Below are positions 8,102 through 16,642 of a stretch of DNA of 64,000 nt, piece by piece. Source of the DNA: a bacterium (GTDB lineage Bacteria > Vulcanimicrobiota > Xenobia > Xenobiales > Xenobiaceae); NCBI GenBank assembly GCA_022839105.1, contig JALHDH010000002.1:22906-86905 (forward strand), in the 5' to 3' direction. The position numbers and the translations under genes are program-made. The notes beneath the pieces are model-generated. The model was not told where the DNA came from. It made no database searches and saw nothing but the letters and a program-made list of their open reading frames with translations. How positions within the stretch are numbered: the first letter of the stretch is position 1; every line of letters begins with the position of its first letter.

Positions 8102-11100
8102 TGAGGGTCCTGGGGATTTCCTGCTTCTATCACGACGCTGCGGCGGCTTTGCTGGTGGATGGGCACCTCGTCGCCGCGGCCGAGGAGGAGCGCTTCTCGC
8201 GGGTCAAGCACGACTGGGAGTTCCCTTCCCACGCGGTCCGGTTCTGCCTGGACCGGGCCGGGATCACCGGGGCCGACCTGGACCTGGTCGTCTTCTACGA
8301 GAAGCCCTTCTGGAAGTTCGACCGGATCCTGATGTCCACCCTGGCCACCTGGCCCCGTTCGATGGTGGCCTTTCGGGAGGCCATGTTGGTCTGGCTCCTG
8401 GATAAGTTGTGGGCCCGGGATCTGCTCCAGGAGCGGATCGGCTGCCAGCGGGATCGGATCGTCTTCTGTCCCCACCACATGTCCCACGCCGCCAGCGCCT
8501 TCTATCCTTCGGGGCTTGAGAAGTCCGCGATCCTGACCGTGGACGGGGTGGGCGAGTGGGCCACCGGAACCCGGGGGACCGCCTGGGACCAGGAGATCCT
8601 CCTGGACGAGGAGATGCGCTACCCCCACTCATTGGGGTTGTTGTACAGCGCCTTCACGGCCTTCCTGGGCTTCCAGGTCAACGAGGGCGAATACAAGGTC
8701 ATGGGCATGGCGCCCTACGGGCAGCCCCGCTTCGCGGATCTGATCCTGGACAAGATGGTCCATCTGCGTCCGGACGGCTCCTTCCGCCTGGACATGGACT
8801 GCTTCGCCTACCACCACTCGGCCTTCCATTCCTTCAGCGAGCGCTTCGTCGAGTTGCTGGGGCCGGCTCGGACCCGGGAAGAGGCGAACCTCCTGGACCC
8901 CCACTATGCCGACGTGGCGGCCAGCATCCAGAAGGTTGCCGAGGAGATCCTGGTCCGACAGGCTTCCTGGCTGCACCGACGGACAGGGCACGAGGCCCTG
9001 TGCATGGCCGGAGGAGTCGCCCTGAACTCGGTGGCCAACTCCCGGATCCTGCGCGAGTCGGGCTTCAAGAAGCTGTACATCCAACCCGCCGCCGGCGACG
9101 GGGGAGGTGCCCTGGGAGCCGCCCTCTGGGGCTACCATCAGGTCCTGGGCGGGCGCGAACGTTTCCGGATGGATCACTGCTATTGGGGACAGGAACATTC
9201 CGACCAGGCCATCGCCGATTTCCTGCGCTCGGAAGGCCACGCCTACCAGGAATTCTCCGACCTGGAAGCGGTCCATTCGGAGGTGGCCGAACGCCTGGCC
9301 TGTGGACAGGTGGTGGGCTGGATGCAGGGGCGCTTCGAGTGGGGCCCTCGGGCCCTGGGCGCGCGCAGCATCCTGGCCGACCCCCGGGCGGCCCACATGA
9401 AGGACGTCGTCAACGCCCGGATCAAGTTCCGGGAGCCCTTCCGCCCCTTCGCACCCTCCGTTCTGGCCGAGCGGGTGGAGGATTACTTCGATCTTCCCGA
9501 CGCGCCGGGGGTGGACCCGGCCCGCTTCATGCTGATGGTGGTCCCGGTCCGGCCCGATCGCCGGGACGAGATCCCCGCCGTGACCCACGTGGACGGCACC
9601 GCCCGCATCCAGGCCGTGCACCGGGAACAGAGTCCCGAATACCACGGGGTGATCTCGAGTTTCTGCCAGCTCACCGGGGTTCCGGTGGTCCTGAACACTT
9701 CGTTCAACCTGCGCGGCGAGCCCATCGTCAATACTCCTGCCGAGGCCTACTCGACCTTTGCCCGCTCGGACATGGATGCCCTGGTCATGGGCCGCTTCCT
9801 GGTCAGCCGCCGGGCGGCGGGTGAGGGGCGGCTGGTCCCAGGAGCGGAGCTGGAGAAGTGGGCCCACGCCCCCCAGAGGGTCTCTGGGACCGAGAACCGT
9901 CCAGAGTCCCGTCCGGCTCTTGCCGAGTCCGGTCACGGTCTTTTCGGAGTGCGCCCGGAAGAGTCGCCAGCCTCCGGCCCGAACGGCGTCTCACCGGCTT
10001 CGCTCCTGGGGAAGGTGGCGCTGGTCCTGCTGGCCAGCCTGGTCCTCCTGGAGATCCTGGTCCGCTTCCTGGTGCCCAATCCCAACATGCAGCTTCGCGG
10101 CATGTACCTCGAGGACGAGGAGGGAATCCGGCTTCGGCCGGGCTGGCAGGGCAGGATCCACAACGCGGAGTTCGACACCCGGGTCGAGATCGGTCCGGAC
10201 GGCCGGCGGGATCTCCCCGAGCCCCCGCCGGACCCGACGGCGACGGTCCTGGCCCTGGGGGATTCCTTCACCTTCGGCTGCTGGTCGGACTCCGACTCGA
10301 CCTGGCTTGCCCGCCTGCAGCGAGCCGGCGGGGTCCGGGTCCTCAACGCCGGGGTTCCCAACGCGGGAACCGACGCCGAGGCGGCCTGGCTGCGCGGCCC
10401 GGGGGCCGGGATCCCGGCGGATCTGCTCCTGGTGGCCTTCTATACGGGCAACGACTTCCACGACAACCTGGTGGGACGGGACGCCTTCACCCTGGATTCC
10501 GGCTTCCTGGTGCTCAAGCCCGCCGCCGAGGCCCGTTGGAGCGGGTACGATTGTCTGGGGCGGACCCCTCCGCCCCGGACCGACCTGCCTCCAGATGCCC
10601 GCCGCCCCTGGTATCGCGGGGCTTTGATGCGCAGTCACCTGTATCAGTATGTGCGTTCGCGGGTGTATGGGGGCACGCGTTCGGCCCTGCGCCCCTCCTT
10701 GCCCCAGGCCTGGTTCCTGCGCCGCTACACCCCCGAGATGGAGCAGGCCCTGTTCAAGACCAACCAGCACCTCGACGACCTGCTGGCCCAGGCCAGATCG
10801 CGGGGGATTCCAATGGCCCTGGTTGTCATCCCCTCCTCCCAGGAGGTCTACGACGAGGAATGGCAGGCCTGGCTGGCGGCCTGGGAGCTGGAGGATGGGC
10901 TCTTCGATCGCTCCAGGCCGCGCCGCTTCCTGCTGGACTGGGCCCGCCAGAGGAATGTGCCGGCCCTGGACCTGCTTCCATCGCTTCGGGGGCGGGAGCG
11001 TCTGTACTATCGGGCGGACATGCACTGGAATGACCTGGGCCACTTCCAGGCGGGTGAGAAGGTCGCGGAGTTCCTGCGCGAGCAGGGTCTTTCCGGAGAG

Positions 11101-11112
11101 GTGGGACGATGA
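8101..11112 (+). CDS. Carbamoyltransferase fused through a membrane helix to an SGNH-hydrolase domain
   Basis: One uninterrupted 1003-residue frame. Residues 1 to about 575 are a complete NodU/CmcH/TobZ-type O-carbamoyltransferase: N-terminal ISCFYHDAAAAL, EEERFSRVKHD, HHMSHAASAFYPSG and DGVGEWATG of the Kae1-like half, then the YrdC-like half with ARSILADPR and LNTSFNLRGEPIV. A polar linker (about 576-634) leads to one membrane helix (about 635-660). An SGNH/AlgX-like domain follows (about 690-1000) with GDSFTFG near 720, GND in YTGNDFHDN and DMHWNDLGH near 972. Topology would put the carbamoyltransferase inside and the SGNH part outside the membrane. These are normally two adjacent genes; here no stop separates them. 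An in-frame GTG at 9949 lacks a ribosome site. The likely role is carbamoylation plus acyl handling of a surface glycan. Confidence 0.88.
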   Translation: MRVLGISCFYHDAAAALLVDGHLVAAAEEERFSRVKHDWEFPSHAVRFCLDRAGITGADLDLVVFYEKPFWKFDRILMSTLATWPRSMVAFREAMLVWLLDKLWARDLLQERIGCQRDRIVFCPHHMSHAASAFYPSGLEKSAILTVDGVGEWATGTRGTAWDQEILLDEEMRYPHSLGLLYSAFTAFLGFQVNEGEYKVMGMAPYGQPRFADLILDKMVHLRPDGSFRLDMDCFAYHHSAFHSFSERFVELLGPARTREEANLLDPHYADVAASIQKVAEEILVRQASWLHRRTGHEALCMAGGVALNSVANSRILRESGFKKLYIQPAAGDGGGALGAALWGYHQVLGGRERFRMDHCYWGQEHSDQAIADFLRSEGHAYQEFSDLEAVHSEVAERLACGQVVGWMQGRFEWGPRALGARSILADPRAAHMKDVVNARIKFREPFRPFAPSVLAERVEDYFDLPDAPGVDPARFMLMVVPVRPDRRDEIPAVTHVDGTARIQAVHREQSPEYHGVISSFCQLTGVPVVLNTSFNLRGEPIVNTPAEAYSTFARSDMDALVMGRFLVSRRAAGEGRLVPGAELEKWAHAPQRVSGTENRPESRPALAESGHGLFGVRPEESPASGPNGVSPASLLGKVALVLLASLVLLEILVRFLVPNPNMQLRGMYLEDEEGIRLRPGWQGRIHNAEFDTRVEIGPDGRRDLPEPPPDPTATVLALGDSFTFGCWSDSDSTWLARLQRAGGVRVLNAGVPNAGTDAEAAWLRGPGAGIPADLLLVAFYTGNDFHDNLVGRDAFTLDSGFLVLKPAAEARWSGYDCLGRTPPPRTDLPPDARRPWYRGALMRSHLYQYVRSRVYGGTRSALRPSLPQAWFLRRYTPEMEQALFKTNQHLDDLLAQARSRGIPMALVVIPSSQEVYDEEWQAWLAAWELEDGLFDRSRPRRFLLDWARQRNVPALDLLPSLRGRERLYYRADMHWNDLGHFQAGEKVAEFLREQGLSGEVGR

Positions 11113-11288
11113 GGGAAGCCTTCCGCAAACTGGGTCGGCGAGTCGAGACGGCCCGGGACTTCCTGGGCTGGATGGCCCGCACCCGCCCCTGGCTGATGCC
11201 GGTCCTGCTGGGGCTGATGCTCCTGGCCGGGTTGGTCTCGTTGGCCCAGGCCACCCACGTGGCCCCGTTCATCTACACGCTCTTCTGA
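11109..11288 (+). CDS. DUF5989 small membrane protein
   Basis: A 59-residue protein overlapping the end of the fusion gene by an ATGA junction, so it is translationally coupled to it. It has a basic N terminus, one membrane helix (about 30-48) and the C-terminal ending THVAPFIYTLF. That ending is characteristic of the DUF5989 family, whose members cluster with carbamoyltransferases, SxtJ-like and SGNH proteins. Its function is not established. I infer it is a small subunit or scaffold of a membrane complex that modifies surface polysaccharide. Confidence 0.85.
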   Translation: MREAFRKLGRRVETARDFLGWMARTRPWLMPVLLGLMLLAGLVSLAQATHVAPFIYTLF

Positions 11289-11354
11289 GTCCCCGGCGAA
11301 GGAGCCGGACTCCGGATCAGGCCTCCCATCCCCTGCATCCGCCAGGAAAAGGGT

Positions 11355-11394
11355 GACGCCGCGAACCCGGTGGATTCCACCGGATCGCGGCGTC
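11355..11394. terminator. Bidirectional intrinsic terminator between convergent operons
   Basis: Outer arms GACGCCGCGA (11355-11364) and TCGCGGCGTC (11385-11394), plus inner arms CCGGTGG and CCACCGG around an ATT loop, give about 17 base pairs. On the minus strand it is followed by ACCCTTTTCC, so it best serves the MFS gene. It also closes the carbamoyltransferase operon. Confidence 0.8.
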
Positions 11395-11415
11395 CTGCTT
11401 CGGGCTCGACCGGCC

Positions 11416-12963
11416 CTACTGGTCTTCGGATTCCTCGCGGACGGCCGCCTCGGCGCTGGAGGCCTCTTCGGCATCGTCATCCCGGCCCGCCTCCTTGACC
11501 TGGATCCAGGGGCGCAGCAGGAAGAGCCCGATCGGGGTGACCATCGCCATCAGCGCGATGATCAGCCACATCATCTCGGAGTTGCGCGGACCGGTCTCGG
11601 GGCAGTAGGTCACCAGCAGCCAGCCGGAAAGCGGGCCGACGAAGAACTTGGCCACGAAGTAGGGCAGCATGGACAAGGACATGTAGGAGGCCTCCTGCCC
11701 CTTGGGGGCAATGGCCGCCGGATACTCATACAGCCTCGGCGAGAAGAAGGCCTCACCCACCGAGAGCATGATCACCGAGAAGAAGATCGACACGAAGAGC
11801 GGGTTGACCGCGTCGGTCTGGACCCCCAGCCACTTGCGCGCGATCAGGTCGCCCAGGAAGCCGTCGGCCAGCCCCTGGAACCACTCCGGCGGCATGGCCA
11901 TGAAGAAGATCGACAGCGCTCCGATCAGGCTTCCGAAGATCACGACGCGGTAGGCGGAGATTTTCTGGGTCAAAGCTCCCACCAGCGGCACCAGGATCAC
12001 GATCAGGACCGGGTTGAGCACTCCGAAGAGCTGACCGATCGGGGCCCCTTCGCCCAGTTCGCGGATGCCGTACTTCGGGAAGGTGTAGTGGAAGTGGTAG
12101 AAGATCATCCGGACGAAGACGACCAGGGTCAGGAAGGCCAGGAAGCGATAGAAGGCCGGCTGATGCCACAGGCCCGTGAAGATGCGCTTCCATTCGCCCA
12201 GGGCATCCAGGGCGGACTTCAAGGCCGCCGTCATGACCGGATGCTCGGCGTACTTGGATTCCTGCTTGTGGATCCGGACCTTGCCGTCCTCGCCGACCTC
12301 GATCCCCTCACGGATGCCGATCCAGACCAGGATCAGGTTGGGCACGGTGAAGAGGAATCCCAGCAGGATCAGGGTCTGGTAGGTCGTCAGGGTGAAATCG
12401 GACCCGGGAAGGGTCAGGTGGCCGTACTCACCCAGGCCGGTTCGCACCTTGTCGAAGAGGAATCCCGAGATCGCGAATCCCACGTTCATCATGGCGTAGA
12501 ACATCGAGAAGGCCATGGAGCGCTGGGCCGTGGTGGCGAACTTCTTGATGGCGGCCACCATGACCGGGATCATCAGGGCCTCCCCCAGGGCCAGCGGGAG
12601 CAGGCCGGCCGGGACCACGAACCAGGGGGCGGTGACGAAGCTCATCACCAGCCGGGCCACCAGGCAGATGCCAAAGCCGATCAACAAGGAGAGGCGGATC
12701 CCGATCGCATCCACCAGCGAGCCGACCATGACCGTGAACAGGGTCATCAGGGCGGACCAGACGGCCACCATGACGCCGGCGGGGACGTCGCCGTAGCCCA
12801 GGTCCTTGGAGAGCCACAGGACCAGGGTCGAGTTGACCAGGCCATAGGCCACGATGGACAGGATCTTGGTGCCGAAGATGATCCACAGCTCGCGCAGCGC
12901 GCCCTTCAAGACCATGAACCTGCCCAGGAAGCTGGTGCCTTTCGGGGTCTGGACCTTTTCCAT
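11416..12963 (-). CDS. MFS transporter, POT/oligopeptide-symporter-like
   Basis: A 515-residue inner-membrane protein with about 12 hydrophobic helices in two halves separated by a charged cytoplasmic loop (about residues 215-265, with KVRIHKQESKYAEH). The first inter-helix loop motif (VGSLVDAIGIRLSLLIGFG) resembles the MFS motif A region. Length and the long helix pairs suggest a proton-coupled symporter of the POT or nitrate/peptide type, but I cannot name the substrate. ATG at 12963 is chosen over an in-frame GTG at 12990 because GAGG lies 7 bases before it. The acidic C-terminal tail is cytoplasmic. It stands alone, ending at a strong terminator. Confidence 0.8.
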   Translation of the reverse strand: MEKVQTPKGTSFLGRFMVLKGALRELWIIFGTKILSIVAYGLVNSTLVLWLSKDLGYGDVPAGVMVAVWSALMTLFTVMVGSLVDAIGIRLSLLIGFGICLVARLVMSFVTAPWFVVPAGLLPLALGEALMIPVMVAAIKKFATTAQRSMAFSMFYAMMNVGFAISGFLFDKVRTGLGEYGHLTLPGSDFTLTTYQTLILLGFLFTVPNLILVWIGIREGIEVGEDGKVRIHKQESKYAEHPVMTAALKSALDALGEWKRIFTGLWHQPAFYRFLAFLTLVVFVRMIFYHFHYTFPKYGIRELGEGAPIGQLFGVLNPVLIVILVPLVGALTQKISAYRVVIFGSLIGALSIFFMAMPPEWFQGLADGFLGDLIARKWLGVQTDAVNPLFVSIFFSVIMLSVGEAFFSPRLYEYPAAIAPKGQEASYMSLSMLPYFVAKFFVGPLSGWLLVTYCPETGPRNSEMMWLIIALMAMVTPIGLFLLRPWIQVKEAGRDDDAEEASSAEAAVREESEDQ

Positions 12964-13153
12964 GCGAAGACCTCGGAGGAAGGGATTCACCGGGGAACGG
13001 GCGGGCCACCAGGCGCATTCGCTGGGACGCTGGCCCCGGCGGGGGGGAGGCCCCTTTCTGGGTCAGTCCCAGAATTCCCGCTGCCGGGGAGGAACTTCGA
13101 GGAATCGCCCGGAACGGGGCTTGAGGATTGCCAGGAAGAGGGAGGGAAAACCC

Positions 13154-13912
13154 GTGCGACCCGTGGATCTTCTCGCCACCGTCGGGGCTTGGGGCTGGTT
13201 TGGATTGACCCTGGTGGTCTTCGACCCCGTGCTGCGCCTGGCCCGAATCCTGGGCGAGGAGCCCATGGATCGGGCCGTCGGGTTGATGTGCCGGGCCCTG
13301 GGATGCAGCATCCGGGCCGGCCTGGGGCGTCTGGAGATCGAGGGGCTCGAGAATATTCCCGCCCAGGGCCGCTACATCGTGGTCTGCAATCATCAATCCC
13401 TGGTCGAGAGCTTCCTGCCCTTCTGGCTCCTGCAGCACCTGCGTCCCCGCTACATCGCCAAGAGGGCGTTGGGGCGCTGGATCCCTGCCATCAGCTTCAA
13501 TCTGCGTCGGGGAGGGCATTGCCTGATTGACCGCGAGGACCGCGAGCGGGCCCTGGAGGCCATCGCCGAACTGGGGCGGCGCGTGGATTCCGGCGAGGTC
13601 TCGGCCTTCATCTTCCCGGAGGGCACCCGCAGCGCGGACGGCCGGATGAACCCCTTCAAGCCGGCGGGCCTGGCCACGCTCCTGCGCACGGCCCCTCAGG
13701 CCGCGATCCTGCCCATGGTCGTGCACGGAGGCAACCGGGTCTTCCCCCGCGGGCTTCCTCGGGTTCAGGCCGGCTCGACGGTCCGGGTTCAGGTCCTGCC
13801 GCTGCTGGCGCGAGAGGGGCGGGATGTCGAGGCCACCATCGAGCGGATCCGGGAGGTCCTGGCCGGACGGTTCGCGGAACTCGAGGAGCGCTTCGGGTCG
13901 CCCCGGGGCTGA
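13154..13912 (+). CDS. PlsC-like 1-acylglycerol-3-phosphate acyltransferase family protein (HX4E variant)
   Basis: A 252-residue membrane-associated acyltransferase that probably transfers an acyl chain to lysophosphatidate or a related acceptor. A hydrophobic N-terminal segment (about 11-27) precedes the catalytic block. Motif I reads NHQSLVE, so the usual HX4D dyad is HX4E here (His80, Glu85). Motif III FPEGTRS (154-160) and the downstream ILPMVVHGG are normal. The GTG start at 13154 has GGAGGG seven bases upstream. The Asp-to-Glu change could preserve the charge relay or signal a different substrate. The neighbours (MFS transporter, cupin) do not clarify its role; GpsA elsewhere in the window provides the pathway's first step. 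Confidence 0.85.
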   Translation: MRPVDLLATVGAWGWFGLTLVVFDPVLRLARILGEEPMDRAVGLMCRALGCSIRAGLGRLEIEGLENIPAQGRYIVVCNHQSLVESFLPFWLLQHLRPRYIAKRALGRWIPAISFNLRRGGHCLIDREDRERALEAIAELGRRVDSGEVSAFIFPEGTRSADGRMNPFKPAGLATLLRTAPQAAILPMVVHGGNRVFPRGLPRVQAGSTVRVQVLPLLAREGRDVEATIERIREVLAGRFAELEERFGSPRG

Positions 13913-13941
13913 GGCGGCCCGAAGCGACTGGCGGACACTTC

Positions 13942-14259
13942 TCAGGAGGGTCGCGGAGCCGGCGCCTTGACGACGATCAACTCCAGGACCTCCGGGTGGA
14001 GGTTCCTGACGTTCATCCGGGTGTTGAAGGGGATCTTCAACACCGTGCCTCCGGGGTATTCGTGGACTTCCTGCTCGTCGAGTCCGATCGAGAGGGTTCC
14101 TCTCAGGACCGTCATGTAGACCGTCGAGTTGGAGAAGTGCTCGGGCATTCCCTGGCTCTGGGGAAAGACCATGTGGATGTAGTGGACGTTCTCGTCCTGG
14201 ATCACCTTCTCGACAACCCGGGTGTCTGCGGTGGAAATCTTGTGGATCTGCTCGATCAT
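13942..14259 (-). CDS. Small single-domain cupin
   Basis: A 105-residue cupin barrel: HFSNSTVYMTVLRGTLSIGLDEQEVHEYPGG matches the first motif region and is followed by IPFNTRMNVRN. Only some of the usual metal-binding His/Glu residues are obvious (His41 and His66 are candidates), so it could bind a metal, a small ligand or nothing. Start ATG at 14259 with GAGGAGG upstream; a longer in-frame N terminus to 14370 lacks a ribosome site and is Gly/Arg-rich like untranslated sequence. It converges on the PlsC-like gene. Function unknown. Confidence 0.75.
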   Translation of the reverse strand: MIEQIHKISTADTRVVEKVIQDENVHYIHMVFPQSQGMPEHFSNSTVYMTVLRGTLSIGLDEQEVHEYPGGTVLKIPFNTRMNVRNLHPEVLELIVVKAPAPRPS

Positions 14260-14425
14260 GGGGGCCTCCTCCCGGGCACGGCCCGGAGAATTCCGGAAGG
14301 CGCCCGTTCCGACGCCCTCCACATGATCATGAGAATCGATTCCGGGGCCCGCCTTCTTGCGCTGACGCAAGGAGGCCCCCCTCCCGGCCAGGGACCCGAA
14401 AAGGCCCCGGCCGGGGTGGAAGCCG

Positions 14426-16477
14426 CTACCAGATCCGGTTGCGCTGCTCGGCGGGCCGGGCCATGGGGTCCCCTTGGCTCACGCCGAAGGCCTCGAAGAA
14501 CTCAGGGCTGTTCGAGAGGGGGCCGTTCACGCGCCAGCGGGCGTGGGGGTGGGGGTCGGTGTTGACCTGCAGCTTCTCCATCTCGGGGCGCATGTTGATG
14601 GCCCAGACCCGGGCATAGCCCAGGAAGAAGCGCTGGGCCGGGGTGAAGCCGTCCAGGACCTGGGGTTCCCGGCCTTGCAAGGAGCGCTGGTAGGCCTTCC
14701 AGGACAGGTTCAGTCCCCCGAGATCCGCGATGGCTTCGCCCAGCACCAGCTTGCCGTTCAGTTTCAGTCCTGCCACCTCATAGGCGGCGAACTGCTTCTC
14801 GACGCCTTCGGCCAGGGTCTTGAAGTTCGCCAGATCCTCGGGGGTCCACCAGTCGCGCAGGTTCCCGTGCCCGTCGTACTTGCAGCCCTGGTCGTCGAAG
14901 CCGTGGGTGATCTCGTGCCCGATCACCATTCCGATGCCCCCGTAGTTCACGGCGTCCTCCGCCTTCATGTCGAAGAAGGGCGGCTGGAGGATCCCGGCGG
15001 GGAAGACGATCTCGTTCATCGAGGGGTTGTAGTAGGCGTTGACCATCTGGGGGGTCATGTGCCACTCGTCGCGATCCACGGGCTTGCCGATCTTGGCCAG
15101 GTCGCGGTGCACCTCGTAGATCCGGACGCGGCGCAGGTTCCCCACGTAGTCGCCAGGGCGGATCTCCAGGCTGGAGTAGTCCTGCCAGCGATCCGGGTAC
15201 CCGATCTTGGCCTGGAAGAGTGCCAGCTTCTCCAGGGCCGCCTTCTGGGTGGTCGGGCTCATCCACTCCAGGGTGGGGATGGTGGCGGCCATGGCGGCCT
15301 TGAGGTTGGTCACCATCTCCTGGACCCGGGCCTTGGCCTCGGGCGGGAAGGCGCGCCGGACATACTGCTCGCCCAAGGCCATGCCCATCCCGGCGTTCAC
15401 GGTCTCGACCACCCTCTTCCAACGGGGCTTCATCTCCTGGACGCCGCGCAGGACCGTCGAGAAGAAGTGGAAGCTCTCGCGCTCCATCTCCTGGGTCAGG
15501 TGCGACCCGAAGCCGCGCAGCACCATCCAGCGCAGATAGCTCTTGTGGTCCTCCAGGGAAGTGGAGGCCAGCTCGTGGTTCACGGCCTCCATGAAGCCCG
15601 GGATGGCCACGTTGAGTTCACTCAGGGCGGGAAGCCCCAAGCCCTCGAAGTAGTCAGGCCAGGAGAAGTCCGGCGTCAGGGCCGCGAAGGCCTCGGCGTC
15701 CATCAGGTGGTAGACCTTCTCGGCCTCCCGCAACTCGGCGGCGGGAAGCGAAGCCCGGGCCAGGCGCGTCTCCAGAGCCATCACGGCCTGAGCCTGCCGG
15801 GCCGCCTTCTCGGGCGGATCGCCCAGCAGGGTGAACATCTTCGTGACGTGGGCCAGATAGGCCTCACGCAGCTTGCGCGAGTCCTCGTCTTCGCGCAGGT
15901 AGTAGTCGCGCTCGGGAAGCCCCAGGCCTCCCTGCCACAGCACGCCGATCATCCGGGTGCTGTCCTTGTCGTCCTGGCTGGCGAAGAGGTTGAAGTAGGC
16001 GTTGAGGCCTTCCCGGTGCATCCGGGCGATCGCGGCCTGCAGGGCCTTGCGGTCCTGGATCGCCTCCACGGCCTCGAGATCCTCGCGGATGGGGGTCAGC
16101 CCCTGCTTCTCACGGGTCGATTCGTCCATGCCGCTGGCGTAGAAGTCCCCCAGCTTGCGCTCCAGGGTGCCTGCTTCGGCCCCCTGGGCCTCGCGCAGGA
16201 TCTCGTGCAGCAGGTGGGTGTTCTGGTCATCCAGCACGTTGAAGGTGCCCCAGCGGGCCTGGTCCCCGGGGATGGGGTTGCGCTTGCGCCAGCCCCCGGT
16301 GGCGTGGTCGAAGAAGTCCTGGGTCGGACTGACGCCGGGGTCCAGATCGGCGCGGTCGATGCCGCTGCCGGGCGCCGGGGCGTTCGTGCGGGGAGGGATC
16401 TCGGTTCGGGCGGGCAGGCACAAGGCCAGACCCAGGATCAACATCATCGAGGCAACCTTCCAGGGCTTGAAGTTCAT
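14426..16477 (-). CDS. pepO: Secreted M13-family zinc metallopeptidase (neprilysin/PepO-like)
   Basis: A 683-residue endopeptidase that cleaves peptides outside the cytoplasm. An N-terminal signal peptide (about 1-29, ALCLPARTE) is followed by the all-helical M13 N-terminal domain and the catalytic domain. The zinc site is HEITH (His521, Glu522, His525) with the third ligand Glu581 in GEAIADLGG (Asp585 also kept). The family substrate-binding segment NAYYNP and the C-terminal RNRIW ending are also present. AGGAG seven bases before ATG 16477 fixes the start. It is the first of four same-strand hydrolase genes, three of them exported, which suggests a role in peptide scavenging. Confidence 0.96.
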   Translation of the reverse strand: MNFKPWKVASMMLILGLALCLPARTEIPPRTNAPAPGSGIDRADLDPGVSPTQDFFDHATGGWRKRNPIPGDQARWGTFNVLDDQNTHLLHEILREAQGAEAGTLERKLGDFYASGMDESTREKQGLTPIREDLEAVEAIQDRKALQAAIARMHREGLNAYFNLFASQDDKDSTRMIGVLWQGGLGLPERDYYLREDEDSRKLREAYLAHVTKMFTLLGDPPEKAARQAQAVMALETRLARASLPAAELREAEKVYHLMDAEAFAALTPDFSWPDYFEGLGLPALSELNVAIPGFMEAVNHELASTSLEDHKSYLRWMVLRGFGSHLTQEMERESFHFFSTVLRGVQEMKPRWKRVVETVNAGMGMALGEQYVRRAFPPEAKARVQEMVTNLKAAMAATIPTLEWMSPTTQKAALEKLALFQAKIGYPDRWQDYSSLEIRPGDYVGNLRRVRIYEVHRDLAKIGKPVDRDEWHMTPQMVNAYYNPSMNEIVFPAGILQPPFFDMKAEDAVNYGGIGMVIGHEITHGFDDQGCKYDGHGNLRDWWTPEDLANFKTLAEGVEKQFAAYEVAGLKLNGKLVLGEAIADLGGLNLSWKAYQRSLQGREPQVLDGFTPAQRFFLGYARVWAINMRPEMEKLQVNTDPHPHARWRVNGPLSNSPEFFEAFGVSQGDPMARPAEQRNRIW

Positions 16478-16642
16478 CAGGGGACTCCTGTCTGAGGGAC
16501 GCTCCCAGGCGCCCGCGTCTCGGGCCCCATGATCATGCCGAAGGCCGCGCGATGTCAACCATCTCGAGGGGAATGGATCGGGTGACTCGAGGAACTGCGG
16601 GGCGCCGGCAAGCCCCCGGCGATCCGGGCCCGCCAGAGGGCC

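Noticed and set aside
14380..14425. GC palindrome CCCCGGCCGGGG with T4 after the M13 gene
   Set aside because: The palindrome has no loop and alternative folds compete; too weak to call as a terminator.
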